A DNA stretch of 64,000 bases from NCBI GenBank assembly GCA_963818725.1, contig CAWFTU010000001.1:1054001-1118000 (forward strand), written 5' to 3'. Each line of letters starts with the position of its first letter. Position 1 is the stretch's first letter. Positions 56,032 through 64,000 of this stretch are shown one piece after another. The stretch comes from DATFDN01 sp963818725. GTDB taxonomy: Bacteria > Pseudomonadota > Alphaproteobacteria > Acetobacterales > Acetobacteraceae. The position numbers and the translations under genes were made by a program. The notes beneath the pieces were generated by a model, which did no database searches, had not been told where the DNA came from, and was given only the letters and a program-made list of their open reading frames with translations.

Positions 56032-56850
56032 ATGGACACAGCCAACAGCGTGCGCATCGGGCTGGGGACAGGCTTGTTCGCCCTGCTCGGCCTCACATTC
56101 ATCCTTGTCTGGGCCGACGGCGCGCTCGACCGGGACGCCGTCTGGACCGCCATTGACCCGCCCCGAAACGCCGCAAGCGACGGTTCCCCGTTCCGCACCC
56201 AGGAGAGCAGGGAAGCGGCGGTCGGCTGTGAGGGCTGCGGCCTGGTCTGCGTGCCGACATCCGATCCGTCCCGCTGCCCACGCTGCACCTCTGTCCTGCA
56301 TCGGCGCAAACCCGACAGCGTGGCGCGCACCTGGGCGTTCACGATCGCCGCCGCCATCCTCTACGTGCCCGCGAACACCTACCCGGTCCTCACGGTCGTT
56401 CAGCTCGGTGCCGGCGCGCCAAGCACCATCTTGGGTGGCGTGCGCGAGCTCATCGCGAATCGCATGTACCCTCTCGCCGCGCTCGTGTTCTTCGCCAGCA
56501 TCGCCGTGCCGATGCTGAAGCTCGTTGGGCTGTCGACTATGCTGGTGGCCACACAGACGGGACGCTCCGGCTGGCTGCGCGACCGGACCCGTCTCTACCA
56601 CATCGTGCGCTGGATCGGGCGGTGGTCGATGATCGACATCTTCATGGAATCCCTGCTCGGCGCCCTGATCCGGTTCGGGGCCATCCTCACGATCCAGCCC
56701 GGGATCGGCGCCGTCGCCTTCTGCAGCGTGGTCATCCTGACCATCTTCGCGGCTGAAGGCTTCGATCCGCGTCTGATGTGGGATGCCGCGCAGCCGGACT
56801 CGGCGGTAGGGCTGACCCCGGCGCGTGCGGCGCCTGTCGAGAGCGCATAA
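56032..56850 (+). pseudogene. PqiA-like membrane protein, N-terminal half removed by IS21 #1
   Basis: The frame starts at an ATG supplied by the IS end. It contains the last helix of the first PqiA unit (GTGLFALLGLTFILVW), then the zinc ribbon CEGCGLVC...CPRC. A complete second PqiA domain follows: TWAFTIAAAILYVPANTYPVLTVVQLG, TILGGVRELIANRMYPLAALVFFASIAVPMLK and RWIGRWSMIDIFMESLLGALI. Intact PqiA proteins have two such units, so about half is lost. They act with PqiB/MCE proteins in lipid transport across the envelope; no pqiB follows. The remaining unit could still fold in the membrane. Confidence 0.8.
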
Positions 56851-57207
56851 GGCCCGCGAAGTTCAGGTCTATGCCGCCAAGCCGGTCCTCGGTGGTGCCA
56901 TTTGCGAGCCTCCCGGGGCGGTGCCGCCTTTTCTGGTGGTGACGGTGCGGGAATCGGCCGCACACTGCTTCTCAATGGGCGCGCCTCGGGCCTGACTGGG
57001 CGGTGCGCAGCAGTCGGCCAGTGCTCACGGGGCGCGTCACGGCCCGACAGACGATAGTCATCGGTCAGCGTGATAGCCCCAACCGGGACGATGGACGGGC
57101 CGGGGCAATCGGTCCTACGCAGGGCGCTGCCCGGCCGCCTTGGCTGGGCGCGCCCCCCGCCAGCGAAACCGGACAGCGCCAGCGGGGCTGCACTCCGCGG
57201 CGACGCC
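56851..57207. other. non-coding stretch between pqiA remnant and sulfatase
   Basis: About 350 GC-rich bases between converging genes. No ORF is convincing, and no strong terminator hairpin followed by a T-run is seen. Confidence 0.4.
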
Positions 57208-58701
57208 CTAATGGTTGCCGCTGCCCCCTGTCTCCTGGATTTGCCGGAGCACCGCGTCGAGGTTGAACGCGGCCGGCTTCTGCCGCGGCGGGAACGTCTC
57301 GAAGGCCGAAATCTGCTGGGCCACGACCGCCTGCATCCCGTAAAGAAGATAGGCGTGGGAGATCACCCAGTCCCAGTAGGTGTTCGAGTTCTCGTCCGCC
57401 CGCTCGAAGGGATCGCGGCGCAGGTTGAACATCTTCGGCGCCCGCAGCTTCACGAAGGGCTCGAACCAGCACATCAACTGCTTTGCCCGCTGCTCCATGA
57501 GCACCATCTTCCAGTCGCCCGTCCGGATCGCCAGGATGTCGCCGTCGTCGCTGATGTAGAAGAAGAACTTGCGTGGACTCTCCTTGGCCTCGCCGGCCAG
57601 GTAGGGCAGCAGGTTGTAGCCGTCGATGTGCACCCTGAAGGTCTTGTCCCCGACCCTGTGCCCGCCCAGGAGCTTTTCCGCGATGTCGGGCTCGCCCGCG
57701 GCGGCCAGCAGCGTGGGCAGCCAGTCCTGGTGCGAGGCGATGTCGTTCAGCACCGTCCCAGGCTTGATCTTGCCCGGCCAGCGCACGAAGATCGGCACGC
57801 GCCAGCCGCCCTCCCAGTTGGTGTTCTTCTCGCTGCGATACGGGGTGATCCCGCCGTCCGGCCAGCTGTTGTAGTGCGGCCCGTTGTCCGTTGAGTACAT
57901 GACGATGGTGTCGTCGGCGATGCCCAGCTCGTCGAGCTTGTCCAGCATCCGGCCGATGTTCTCGTCATGGGCCACCATGACATCGTTGTAGTCGCCCTGG
58001 CCGCTTTTGCCCTTGTGCTTTTCGGCGCAGTGGGTCCTGAAGTGCATGGCCGTCGTGTTGTACCACATGAAGAAGGGCTTGCCCTCCTTATGGACCCGGT
58101 CGATGAAGGCGAGCGCGTGATCGGTCACCTCTTCATCGATGGTCTCCATGCGCTTCTTGGTCAGCGGGCCGGTGTCCTCGACCCTCTGTCCGCCCTTGCC
58201 GTCGGCCCAGGAATGCAGCACCCCCCTGGGGCCGAACCGCTTCTTGAACTCCGGGTCCTTCGGATAGTCCGGGTCTTCCGGCTCCTCCTCGGCGTTGAGA
58301 TGATAGAGGTTGCCGAAGAACTCGTCGAAGCCGTGCATCGTGGGAAGGAACGCGTCCTTGTCGCCCAGGTGGTTCTTGCCGAACTGGCCGGTGACGTAGC
58401 CGAGTGGCCTCAGGAGGTCTGCAATGGTCGGGTCTTCGGCCCGGAGGCCGACATCGGCGCCGGGCATCCCGACCTTGGTCAGCCCGGTGCGGATCGGGTT
58501 CTGGCCGGTGATGAACGCCGCCCGCCCGGCCGTGCAGCTCTGCTGGCCGTAGTAGTCGGTGAAGGTCGCGCCCTCGTGCCCGATCCGGTCGATGTTGGGG
58601 GTCCGATAGCCCATCTGGCCGCGGTTGTTGTAGCTGATGTTCCACCAGCCGATGTCGTCACCCCAGAGGATGAGGATGTTCGGCTTGCCTGCTTTCGCCA
58701 T
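57208..58701 (-). CDS. arylsulfatase-type sulfatase (formylglycine-dependent)
   Basis: 497 residues, no signal peptide. NILILWGDDIGWW gives two metal-binding Asp (15, 16). SCTAGRAAF contains the CxAxR motif with C56, converted to formylglycine in active sulfatases; GKNHLGDKDAFLP and YSTDNGPHYNSWPDGG supply further active-site residues. It hydrolyses sulfate (or phosphonate) esters. The Cys-type motif requires a formylglycine-generating enzyme, and one starts at 63655 in this window. Two small membrane proteins follow on the same strand upstream (58717-59383), probably one operon. Confidence 0.95.
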   Translation of the reverse strand: MAKAGKPNILILWGDDIGWWNISYNNRGQMGYRTPNIDRIGHEGATFTDYYGQQSCTAGRAAFITGQNPIRTGLTKVGMPGADVGLRAEDPTIADLLRPLGYVTGQFGKNHLGDKDAFLPTMHGFDEFFGNLYHLNAEEEPEDPDYPKDPEFKKRFGPRGVLHSWADGKGGQRVEDTGPLTKKRMETIDEEVTDHALAFIDRVHKEGKPFFMWYNTTAMHFRTHCAEKHKGKSGQGDYNDVMVAHDENIGRMLDKLDELGIADDTIVMYSTDNGPHYNSWPDGGITPYRSEKNTNWEGGWRVPIFVRWPGKIKPGTVLNDIASHQDWLPTLLAAAGEPDIAEKLLGGHRVGDKTFRVHIDGYNLLPYLAGEAKESPRKFFFYISDDGDILAIRTGDWKMVLMEQRAKQLMCWFEPFVKLRAPKMFNLRRDPFERADENSNTYWDWVISHAYLLYGMQAVVAQQISAFETFPPRQKPAAFNLDAVLRQIQETGGSGNH

Positions 58702-58716
58702 CTCGATCTTCCCTGG

Positions 58717-59244
58717 TCAGTTGTTTAGTTGCCGGGGCGGGTCGGGTTCGAGCAGAAGCGCCCGCAAGCGCTCCGGCCCGATCACGCGGCCGAGCTCCCT
58801 GAAAGCGAGGTACGGGATCAGGATCAGCAGCATCAGCAGGGCAGTGGCGAAGACCTGGAGCAGCGTGCCGCCCCACAGGCTCCGAACTGAGGCGATGACC
58901 GTTCGGCCGTGGATCAGGCCCCGGATGATTTCCTCTGCGGCGGACAGCGCCATGAGAAACAGCAGGAAGATCACCGCTTTTGTGAGCAGCGCGAACACCA
59001 TGCGCCGAGGACGGCGGCGCTCGCCGATCCTGGCCGCGTGCCCGATCATGATGAACTTTCCGACCAGTAGCGCCTGGATCGCGGCGGCGCCGTAGGGCAC
59101 GTACTCAACCCCGTTGGCGTGCAGAACCGCGGCCTTGTAGAACACGATCGCAGCGAAACAGATGTAGAGATAGGCGCAGATCAGCCATAACTGGACGAGC
59201 TCGTGGCGGACCCGTCTGCCGAGGTTCGCGGCTGCATGAGACAT
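58717..59244 (-). CDS. four-helix membrane protein of unknown function
   Basis: 175 residues with about four hydrophobic helices (LWLICAYLYICFAAIVFYKAAVL, AAIQALLVGKFIMIGHA, LLTKAVIFLLFLMALSAAEEII, GGTLLQVFATALLMLLILIPYLAF) and a charged C-terminus. I recognise no named family, though such proteins are often found beside sulfatase/DUF202 operons. It sits 15 bases upstream of the sulfatase start and one base after the previous small gene, so it is co-transcribed. GTGAG overlaps the start region. Confidence 0.8.
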   Translation of the reverse strand: MSHAAANLGRRVRHELVQLWLICAYLYICFAAIVFYKAAVLHANGVEYVPYGAAAIQALLVGKFIMIGHAARIGERRRPRRMVFALLTKAVIFLLFLMALSAAEEIIRGLIHGRTVIASVRSLWGGTLLQVFATALLMLLILIPYLAFRELGRVIGPERLRALLLEPDPPRQLNN

Positions 59245-59245
59245 C

Positions 59246-59383
59246 TCACTCGCTCCTGAACCAGACGAACACGATAGCGTAGGAAACCGGACCCACAGCG
59301 GTCAGTGTTGCCACCGCGAAGTACGAAGGGGTCTGGCACCTGGCTTGGTGTTCGATCTCCTCGTGGGCTTTGGCTTCCGGCAC
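59246..59383 (-). CDS. small single-helix membrane protein (45 aa)
   Basis: It starts GTG at 59383: VPEAKAHEEIEHQARCQTPSYFAVATLTAVGPVSYAIVFVWFRSE. A soluble acidic N-terminus is followed by one transmembrane helix. It ends one base before the next gene. The MITE copy 3 lies just upstream and may have cut off its promoter or separated it from the DUF202 gene. Family unknown. Confidence 0.6.
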   Translation of the reverse strand: MPEAKAHEEIEHQARCQTPSYFAVATLTAVGPVSYAIVFVWFRSE

Positions 59384-59409
59384 AGTCTTCAGCCTTTCCG
59401 GGCTAGACG

Positions 59410-59533
59410 CAATACGGTTCACTTAAGGCAAAATCCTGTTCACTTAAGCTATCGGCCGAATACCAACCAATTGAAAATGCAGAATTCGCCTTGGTTCTCC
59501 CTGCGGCACAAACAACTAAAGTGAACCGTATTG
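59410..59533 (-). mobile_element. 124-bp MITE, copy 3
   Basis: Reverse orientation relative to copies 1 and 2 and differing from them at about two internal positions. A perfect 10-bp duplication GGGCTAGACG (59400-59409, 59534-59543) flanks it. One copy of the duplication includes the DUF202 stop codon, so the insertion lies immediately 3' of that gene. Confidence 0.95.
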
Positions 59534-59536
59534 GGG

Positions 59537-59981
59537 CTAGACGAGACGCAGCAACACGGCGAAAAACGCGAACAGGCCAATGCAGACCAGGAGCATGGCG
59601 ATCGCGAGGATGGGCGAGTGCATGCCCTCCCTGGTCAGCCCGGCGATGGGCGCGAAGGTTTCACCCCAGAGATAGCGGACGGTCCACAGGGTACTGCCAC
59701 AACGAGACAAGGAGCCCCAGGACGCCGCAGGAGATGAGCGACAGACCCAGATACCGTGGCGCGCCGGGGAGGTAGGCCGGGTGAGCGCCGGGCGTCTGCT
59801 GCAAGCGCTCGAAGAACTGGACGATCGCGAAGCCGAAGCCGATCAGCGCGACCGCGGTCCGCAGCCACGACATCATCGTGCGTTCAAGGCTGAGCCGGGT
59901 CCGGACCCAGGCCATGTGGCTGTCGGCTGTGACCCTCAGCTCGAACCTGCCTGCGCCATCACTGGAGCTTGCGTCCCTCAT
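59537..59981 (-). pseudogene. DUF202 (YidH-like) membrane protein, frameshifted
   Basis: From ATG 59981: FELRVTADSHMAWVRTRLSLERTMMSWLRTAVALIGFGFAIVQFFERL is the DUF202 signature, with YLGLSLISCGVLGLLVSLWQY as second helix. A one-base gain near 59685-59695 ends the frame early. The normal continuation TVRYLWGETFAPIAGLTREG MHSPILAIAMLLVCIGLFAFFAVLLRLV runs in another frame to the stop at 59537. The third transmembrane helix is therefore lost unless the shift is a sequencing error. Function of the family is unknown. Confidence 0.82.
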
Positions 59982-60827
59982 GCTGAGCCCCTGACGCGTG
60001 GACGGGCGAATGCGCGACCCGGGCACACGAGCACTGGAGGTTGAGGTCCAACCACGTATCGGAACCCGACGCTCCGCAGGGCCAGGTTGGTCCGGGCGAC
60101 CTCGGTGTGCCCACCCAAGGCCATCGCGTTCTGCCGTGCCGACGCCAGCTTTGCCACAACCCTGGAGATGATTTGCTGCCCTCGGGCACCCATCGTCCTG
60201 CCTTCCGACGGGAATAGCTGGTCGCTATCCGCCGCATCCCTGATCGTTCCCACCAGCCGCTGATCCGCGGGCTGTCGGCCTCCCCCGGTAGGATCACCGC
60301 GACAACCAGTCGCGGCGGCCGGGCGTCCCGTGGCCGTTTCGGCCCCGCCCCCCTCTCGCATGTGCCGTTGCCTGCGCAACCGACCGTGCGCCGAGAGAGC
60401 CAGCCGGAACCCTACCCGGGTCTATAAGCGGGAATCTATGCAAAATCGGCAAAACCGGCAGAGCCCACACGGATCAGAGCCGGTGCCGTCGCGAGGTGTG
60501 TGGAAGTTTTTCGAGTGGTGCGCCTCTGAGCGCGCGGAGGACACCGGCTCAGCCGGCGCGGTCTATTGGAACGACTGGCGCGAGCGTGGCTCCGCTTCGG
60601 GAAGTTGCGGTTTCTGCATAGGCGAGGGTTGCGGGGCCGATGTAACGGCTCCGGCGACGAATGACGGGGCGGGACCATGGCCATCCAACGGACCCGCGCT
60701 GAGAAGAGCCCTGGCCTGGGCCGCGCCCGGCGCGCTGGCCGGGGCGCTGGGCACGGCCGACGCGCGGCAGCCGATCAACGCGGCGCCGCCGGCCGCCCCA
60801 CAGGCCTGGCAATTCAACGTCGCGCGC
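59982..60827. other. weakly coding region, no assigned gene
   Basis: A minus-strand frame (60379 down to 59978) contains MGARGQQIISRVVAKLASARQNAMALGGHTEVARTNLALRSVGF, which looks protein-like, perhaps the relic of a small gene. A plus-strand frame (60330-60869) is Ala/Gly/Arg-rich and runs into the element at 60828. Neither has a recognisable motif. Confidence 0.35.
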
Positions 60828-61077
60828 AACTGCTCAACCCACCCCGCTTCGCGCAATGCGTTGATATAGAATGATTTTCAGCAGTCTCAGAAAACGGGAT
60901 AAATTTGGGCAGTTGAAGTAAAATCCGCGGCGATACCAGATACTTATTTATATCGTAATATCGCAGCCTTGGCCGTTACATGCGTCGGATTCGATACTGC
61001 CGTTACGCCCAAAATCGCCTCGCCCAGAAAGCGTTGTTTATCAATGATTTGCGGAGGGAGGGGTGGGTTGAGCAGTT
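60828..61077. mobile_element. about 250-bp MITE-like element with 18-bp perfect inverted ends
   Basis: AACTGCTCAACCCACCCC at 60828-60845 is perfectly repeated in inverse at 61060-61077, and weaker matching continues inward for about 20 more bases (CGCAA.T...TTGATA). The interior (60870-61010) is strikingly AT-rich and non-coding in an otherwise GC-rich region. No transposase is present. It differs from the 124-bp MITE. Flanks contain CGTCGCGC on both sides but offset, so a target duplication is not certain. Confidence 0.65.
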
Positions 61078-61439
61078 ACCGTCGCGCCTTGCCTGTGACT
61101 GCCCACCATCAACAGCGCGCAGAACTACAACCAGTTCAGAGGGGGCATGTCGGCAACTATCGATACTTGTCCTTCAATCAGAGCAGCGCCGCGGTGGTGA
61201 GGAAGATGACGAGGGGAGGGCCGATGCTCATGGGGGACTTCACGTTCGAGTGATACCGGTGACGCTGCCTCCGGTATCCCTCGGGTGCCCCATCCAGTCG
61301 GTTGGCAATCAGAGTGATACAGACCCAGAATGTCACGAAATAGTCTTGGTTTGGTTTCGGTTGCCCTCGAAGTGTTCTGGCTTGGTGTGTATGCTCCCTC
61401 GCGACCCCGCCGTTCGGGGCGAGCGGCCGGAGGTGAGCG
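61078..61439. other. upstream region of the AraC-type regulator
   Basis: No supported gene. A short plus frame ends GNYRYLSFNQSSAAVV...GDFTFE at 61253 without a recognised family. GCGGCCGGAGGTGAGCG before 61440 contains the likely ribosome-binding site GGAGG of the regulator. Confidence 0.4.
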
Positions 61440-62444
61440 ATGGCGGACGGCGCGACGCGAAGTTTCCGTGATCCTGAGGAACACGCGGCGGCCATTCGCG
61501 CCAGCACCGTGAGGATGCTTGTGACCGCACCGGGGGCGTTTCGGTCGCAACTGACCCGGATCGACCTGGGCCGGCTTTGGATGCAGCGCAGTCGAGAAAC
61601 CCTGCCCTATGTCGGCCACTCGGCGCTCCACAAGGGCCGAAGCGTGATATTCTTCCTCGCCGGGGCCGAGGAGAGGCCGATCCTCCACAGCGGGATGGAG
61701 CTGCCCCCGTCGAAGATCATGCTTCACGCGGATGGCGCCGAGTACTACCGCTGCACCTTCGGGGAGTGTGGGTGGGCGTCGATGTCGCTGCCTTCCGAGG
61801 ACCTTGCCGCGGCGGGGCGGGCGATCACGGGTCGTGGCCTCACCGCGCCTCCGGCGAACCGGCTGGTCCAGCCGCCGCCGCACCTGATGCTCCGTTTGAT
61901 GCGCTTGCATGAGGCCGCGGCGCACCTCGCCGCCACGGTCCCCGACATCCTGGCCCATCCAGAGGTCGCGTGGGCCATCGAACAGGAGTTGGTGCGGGCG
62001 ATAGTCGCGTGCCTGACCGACGGCGCGGCGGTGAGAGGCCCGGCTCCTCCGGATTGGCGTGTGCCGGTGATGCAGCGTTTCGAGCGGGTGTTGGAGGCGA
62101 ACCGGGACCGCCCCCTCTATCTGCCCGAGGTCTGCCGGGCGATCGGCGTTGGGGACCGGACACTGCGGTTGCGCTGCGCGGAGCACCTTGGCATGAGCCC
62201 GCACCGCTATCTGTGGCTGCGGCGCATGCATCAGGTGCGCCGCGCCCTCATCCGGGCTGATTCCAGCAAGGCGACGGTGACCGACATCGCCATCGACTTC
62301 GGGTTTGGAGAGCTCGGACGCTTCGCGGTGACCTACGGGAGGCTGTTCGGCGAGAAACCCTCGGAGACGCTACGGCGCGCGCCCGAGATGGCGAAATCCG
62401 TGCCCGGGCCCACCCCCAGGGGCAGTTTTCCGATTTTGCCATAG
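61440..62444 (+). CDS. AraC/XylS-family transcriptional regulator 1
   Basis: 334 residues, ATG 61440 with GGAGGTGAGCG. The N-terminal about 220 residues form a ligand/AraC-binding-like domain (FFLAGAEERPILHSGMELPPSKIMLHADGAEYYRC). The C-terminal double helix-turn-helix reads RDRPLYLPEVCRAIGVGDRTLRLRCAEHLGMSPHRYLWLRRMHQVRRAL and TVTDIAIDFGFGELGRFAVTYGRLFGEKPSETL, the canonical AraC C-terminal signature. It probably controls the adjacent sulfatase-maturation genes or its neighbour. Similar in layout to the next gene (tandem paralogues). Confidence 0.92.
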   Translation: MADGATRSFRDPEEHAAAIRASTVRMLVTAPGAFRSQLTRIDLGRLWMQRSRETLPYVGHSALHKGRSVIFFLAGAEERPILHSGMELPPSKIMLHADGAEYYRCTFGECGWASMSLPSEDLAAAGRAITGRGLTAPPANRLVQPPPHLMLRLMRLHEAAAHLAATVPDILAHPEVAWAIEQELVRAIVACLTDGAAVRGPAPPDWRVPVMQRFERVLEANRDRPLYLPEVCRAIGVGDRTLRLRCAEHLGMSPHRYLWLRRMHQVRRALIRADSSKATVTDIAIDFGFGELGRFAVTYGRLFGEKPSETLRRAPEMAKSVPGPTPRGSFPILP

Positions 62445-62485
62445 CGGCCACCGCCGGGGCGTGGGACCCTGTCTCGAACGTCCCG

Positions 62486-63496
62486 GTGTCGCAGCGCCCA
62501 GGCGCCCCCGATCCGGCCCGGAGCTTCGGCTGGCAGGACGAAATGCCAAAGAGCGGCTCGCTCCTCTATGACGATCCCGACGACTTTCAGGCCGGCCTGC
62601 CCAGCTCGGTTGACCTTGTGCTCGAACGGCCCCCTGCGTTTCGCGCCCGCCTGACCTCTGTCAGCCTCCCCGATCTCAAACTGGTCCGCGCGCAGGAAGG
62701 GTCGGCGCGCGCGGCGTACGTGACCTTGCCACCGCAACGGGCGCTCATCAGCTTCGCCACGAGACGAACCTCTCAGCTCCTTGTGGACGGCATCGCGCTG
62801 CCGCCGGGCGAGCTCTTCTTTCATGGCGCGGCGGAGAGTTTTCACCAGCGCACGCTGGCGGCGGCGCGCTGGGGGTTGGTCTGTCTGACGCCGGCTACGC
62901 TGGCCGAGTTCAGCGCGGCAATCACCGGGCGTTCCCTGGATCCGCCGCGGCTTGGATATGTCGTGTGCCCGAAGCGGGCTGACGGTCTGAACCTGCTGCG
63001 CCTGCACGCCCGCGCCGGACGCATCGCCGAGAGGACCCTGGACCACATCGCGCATCCCGAAGTCGTCCGTGGCCTGGAGCAGGACCTGCTGCTCGCGCTG
63101 ATGAACTGCCTTGGGGACGGGGAACGGGGTGGCGGTTCTGCTACCCGGGACCGCAACCGTCGGGTGCTGGCGCGCTTCGAGGCGGTCCTGGCGGCCCACG
63201 CGCACCAATTGCTGGAAGCCGCCGAGATGGGCCGCCTCGTCGGGGAGTCGGAAGAGTGCCTGAACGAGGTCTGCGCGCAATCGCTCGGCATGAGCCCTGG
63301 GCGCTATCAGCTTCTGCGCCGGCTCAAACGCGTGCGACGAGAATTCTCGCCGGCGGCGCCGGCCGGAGTCAGGGTCGCGGACGTTGCAAGGCGCTTCGGC
63401 TTCAACAACCTCGCCCGTTTCACGGTGGACTATGTCGATCAGTACGGCGAGCTCCCCCCGTTTGGCCGCGAGACCGCCGACGGGGCGCGAAAGTGA
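62486..63496 (+). CDS. AraC-family regulator 2 (diverged paralogue)
   Basis: 336 residues from GTG 62486 (or ATG 62543). The N-terminal domain parallels regulator 1 (for example LAEFSAAITGRSLDPPR against LAAAGRAITGRGLTAPP, and DHIAHPEVVRGLEQDLLLALMNCL against DILAHPEVAWAIEQELVRAIVACL). The helix-turn-helix region is AEMGRLVGESEECLNEVCAQSLGMSPGRYQLLRRLKRVRREF and VRVADVARRFGFNNLARFTVDYVDQYGELPP. The first helix-turn-helix is degenerate compared with regulator 1. The tandem arrangement indicates duplication and divergence. Confidence 0.88.
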   Translation: MSQRPGAPDPARSFGWQDEMPKSGSLLYDDPDDFQAGLPSSVDLVLERPPAFRARLTSVSLPDLKLVRAQEGSARAAYVTLPPQRALISFATRRTSQLLVDGIALPPGELFFHGAAESFHQRTLAAARWGLVCLTPATLAEFSAAITGRSLDPPRLGYVVCPKRADGLNLLRLHARAGRIAERTLDHIAHPEVVRGLEQDLLLALMNCLGDGERGGGSATRDRNRRVLARFEAVLAAHAHQLLEAAEMGRLVGESEECLNEVCAQSLGMSPGRYQLLRRLKRVRREFSPAAPAGVRVADVARRFGFNNLARFTVDYVDQYGELPPFGRETADGARK

Positions 63497-63654
63497 CGGC
63501 GCGCTTGCCGTTTCTGCATAGCCGCAACACGGGTAGGCGCTTCAAACTGACAGGAATGGATGAAACCTCGCCTGCCTTGGCAGGCCAGGGAAGCGCCGGC
63601 CTCTGCCGCGAGGATGTGGCCGACCGCAGCCGCTAGGCGCCGTTGGGGAGTGTG
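63497..63654. other. spacer before the formylglycine-generating enzyme gene
   Basis: 158 bases. A possible 26-codon ORF (63556-63636, MDETSPALAGQGSAGL...) follows GACAGGA; it could be a leader peptide but has no independent support. Confidence 0.3.
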
Positions 63655-64000
63655 ATGAACGCACAAGGCCAATCGATTGAGACCCAATCGGGAGAGACGC
63701 CGCCCCTCCCCGGAATGGCATGGATCCCCGGCGGCACGTTCCGGATGGGATCGGACCGGCACTATCCGGAGGAGGCGCCCGTTCATAGTGTGACGGTCGG
63801 CCCGTTCTGGATCGACCGCGCGCCGGTCACCAACCGCCAGTTCCGCCGGTTCGTCGAGGCGACGGGCTATGCCACCGTCGCGGAGGTCGCGCCCGATCCG
63901 AAGGACTATCCGGGCGCCCTGCCGCACATGCTCAAGCCCGGCTCGCTGGTCTTCACGCCGCCCAACCATCCCGTCCCGCTCCGCGACTGGTCGCAATGGT
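63655..64000 (+). CDS. formylglycine-generating enzyme (SUMF1/EgtB-like), partial at right edge
   Basis: From ATG 63655 with GGGGAG upstream. LPGMAWIPGGTFRMGSDRHYPEEAPVHSVTVGPFWIDRAPVTNRQFRRFVEATGYATVAE is the conserved N-terminal half of FGE-sulfatase domains. The catalytic Cys pair lies outside the window. FGE oxidises the Cys of CxAxR in sulfatases to formylglycine, so it can activate the sulfatase at 57208-58701, which has CTAGR. A role with other sulfatases cannot be excluded. Confidence 0.9.
   Translation, partial: MNAQGQSIETQSGETPPLPGMAWIPGGTFRMGSDRHYPEEAPVHSVTVGPFWIDRAPVTNRQFRRFVEATGYATVAEVAPDPKDYPGALPHMLKPGSLVFTPPNHPVPLRDWSQW

Larger units (their letters stand above)
49773..56038 (+). 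mobile_element. IS21-family element #1, itself interrupted
   Basis: The ends show the multiple GAATTyTGGCCCA / TTTTGGCCCA repeats typical of IS21 binding sites: TGCTAGCGAATTCTGGCCC on the left and TGTCCATGAATTTTGGCCC (minus, from 56038) on the right. Each is followed by a second copy about 20 bases inward. IstA and IstB genes lie inside. No target duplication is visible (TGTGGCTC against CAGCCAAC), so the element has probably been rearranged since insertion. The nested element #2 accounts for 3.75 kb of its length. Confidence 0.85.

Noticed and set aside
1..64000. tRNA or rRNA genes
   Set aside because: None recognised by cloverleaf or rRNA signature on either strand while reading; a covariance-model scan was not possible here.

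Overview
The window is GC-rich DNA from an alphaproteobacterium. The gene content suits a Rhodospirillales or Acetobacterales-like lineage: a KaiC/KaiB clock operon, a fused LivM-LivG transporter, the hydantoinase HyuA/HyuB pair, and genus-typical intergenic palindromes. The exact taxon cannot be fixed from the sequence alone. The region is heavily invaded by mobile DNA and is decaying. I can delimit about a dozen insertion sequences, most with target-site duplications readable by eye, plus two kinds of short non-autonomous element, one group II intron and many frameshifted or nonsense-mutated host genes.

Layout. 1-6.5 kb: a left-truncated amidase, an IS5-type element, and a glycogen-debranching-type gene split by an IS1595-type element that itself carries a group II intron. 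6.8-10 kb: IS110 and resolvase relics, a small unknown gene and an undecaprenyl-phosphate sugar transferase. 10-17.6 kb: a catabolic island with luciferase-like and Gfo/Idh fragments, a cupin, an N-carbamoyl-amino-acid amidohydrolase split by another IS1595-type element, intact hyuA and broken hyuB. 17.6-23 kb: an unknown gene split by an IS1182 element, then an alpha/beta hydrolase, yghU and a CDP-diglyceride-hydrolase-like lipoprotein. 23.4-28.2 kb: a small ORF, kaiC, kaiB, kaiB and a histidine kinase/response regulator; two copies of one 124-bp MITE lie in the operon and the kinase is dead.

28.3-35 kb: a collapsed copy of livH/livM, then a STAND/NLR-like NTPase with TPRs and a small helical partner. 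The NTPase N-terminus and the partner C-terminus carry the same short G..[VI]Q..G..NT motif. The intact livH-livMG-livF branched-chain-amino-acid-type transporter follows. 35-44 kb: two SnoaL/NTF2-like genes flanking an IS91-type element with a tyrosine recombinase, a resolvase-PLD gene pair broken by an ISAs1 element, and a second IS1182 copy. 44.8-49.5 kb: an FAD monooxygenase-like gene, a second IS5-type copy and a truncated large serine recombinase. 49.8-56 kb: an IS21 element containing another IS21 element containing an IS481 element. 56-64 kb: truncated pqiA, a sulfatase with small membrane proteins, a frameshifted DUF202 gene with the third MITE, a second MITE type, two AraC-type regulators and the start of a formylglycine-generating enzyme that could activate the sulfatase.

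The most interesting candidate system is the 28588-30997 NTPase/helical-protein pair. Its architecture matches NLR-like immunity modules that signal through amyloid-type motifs; this is inference from motif and context.
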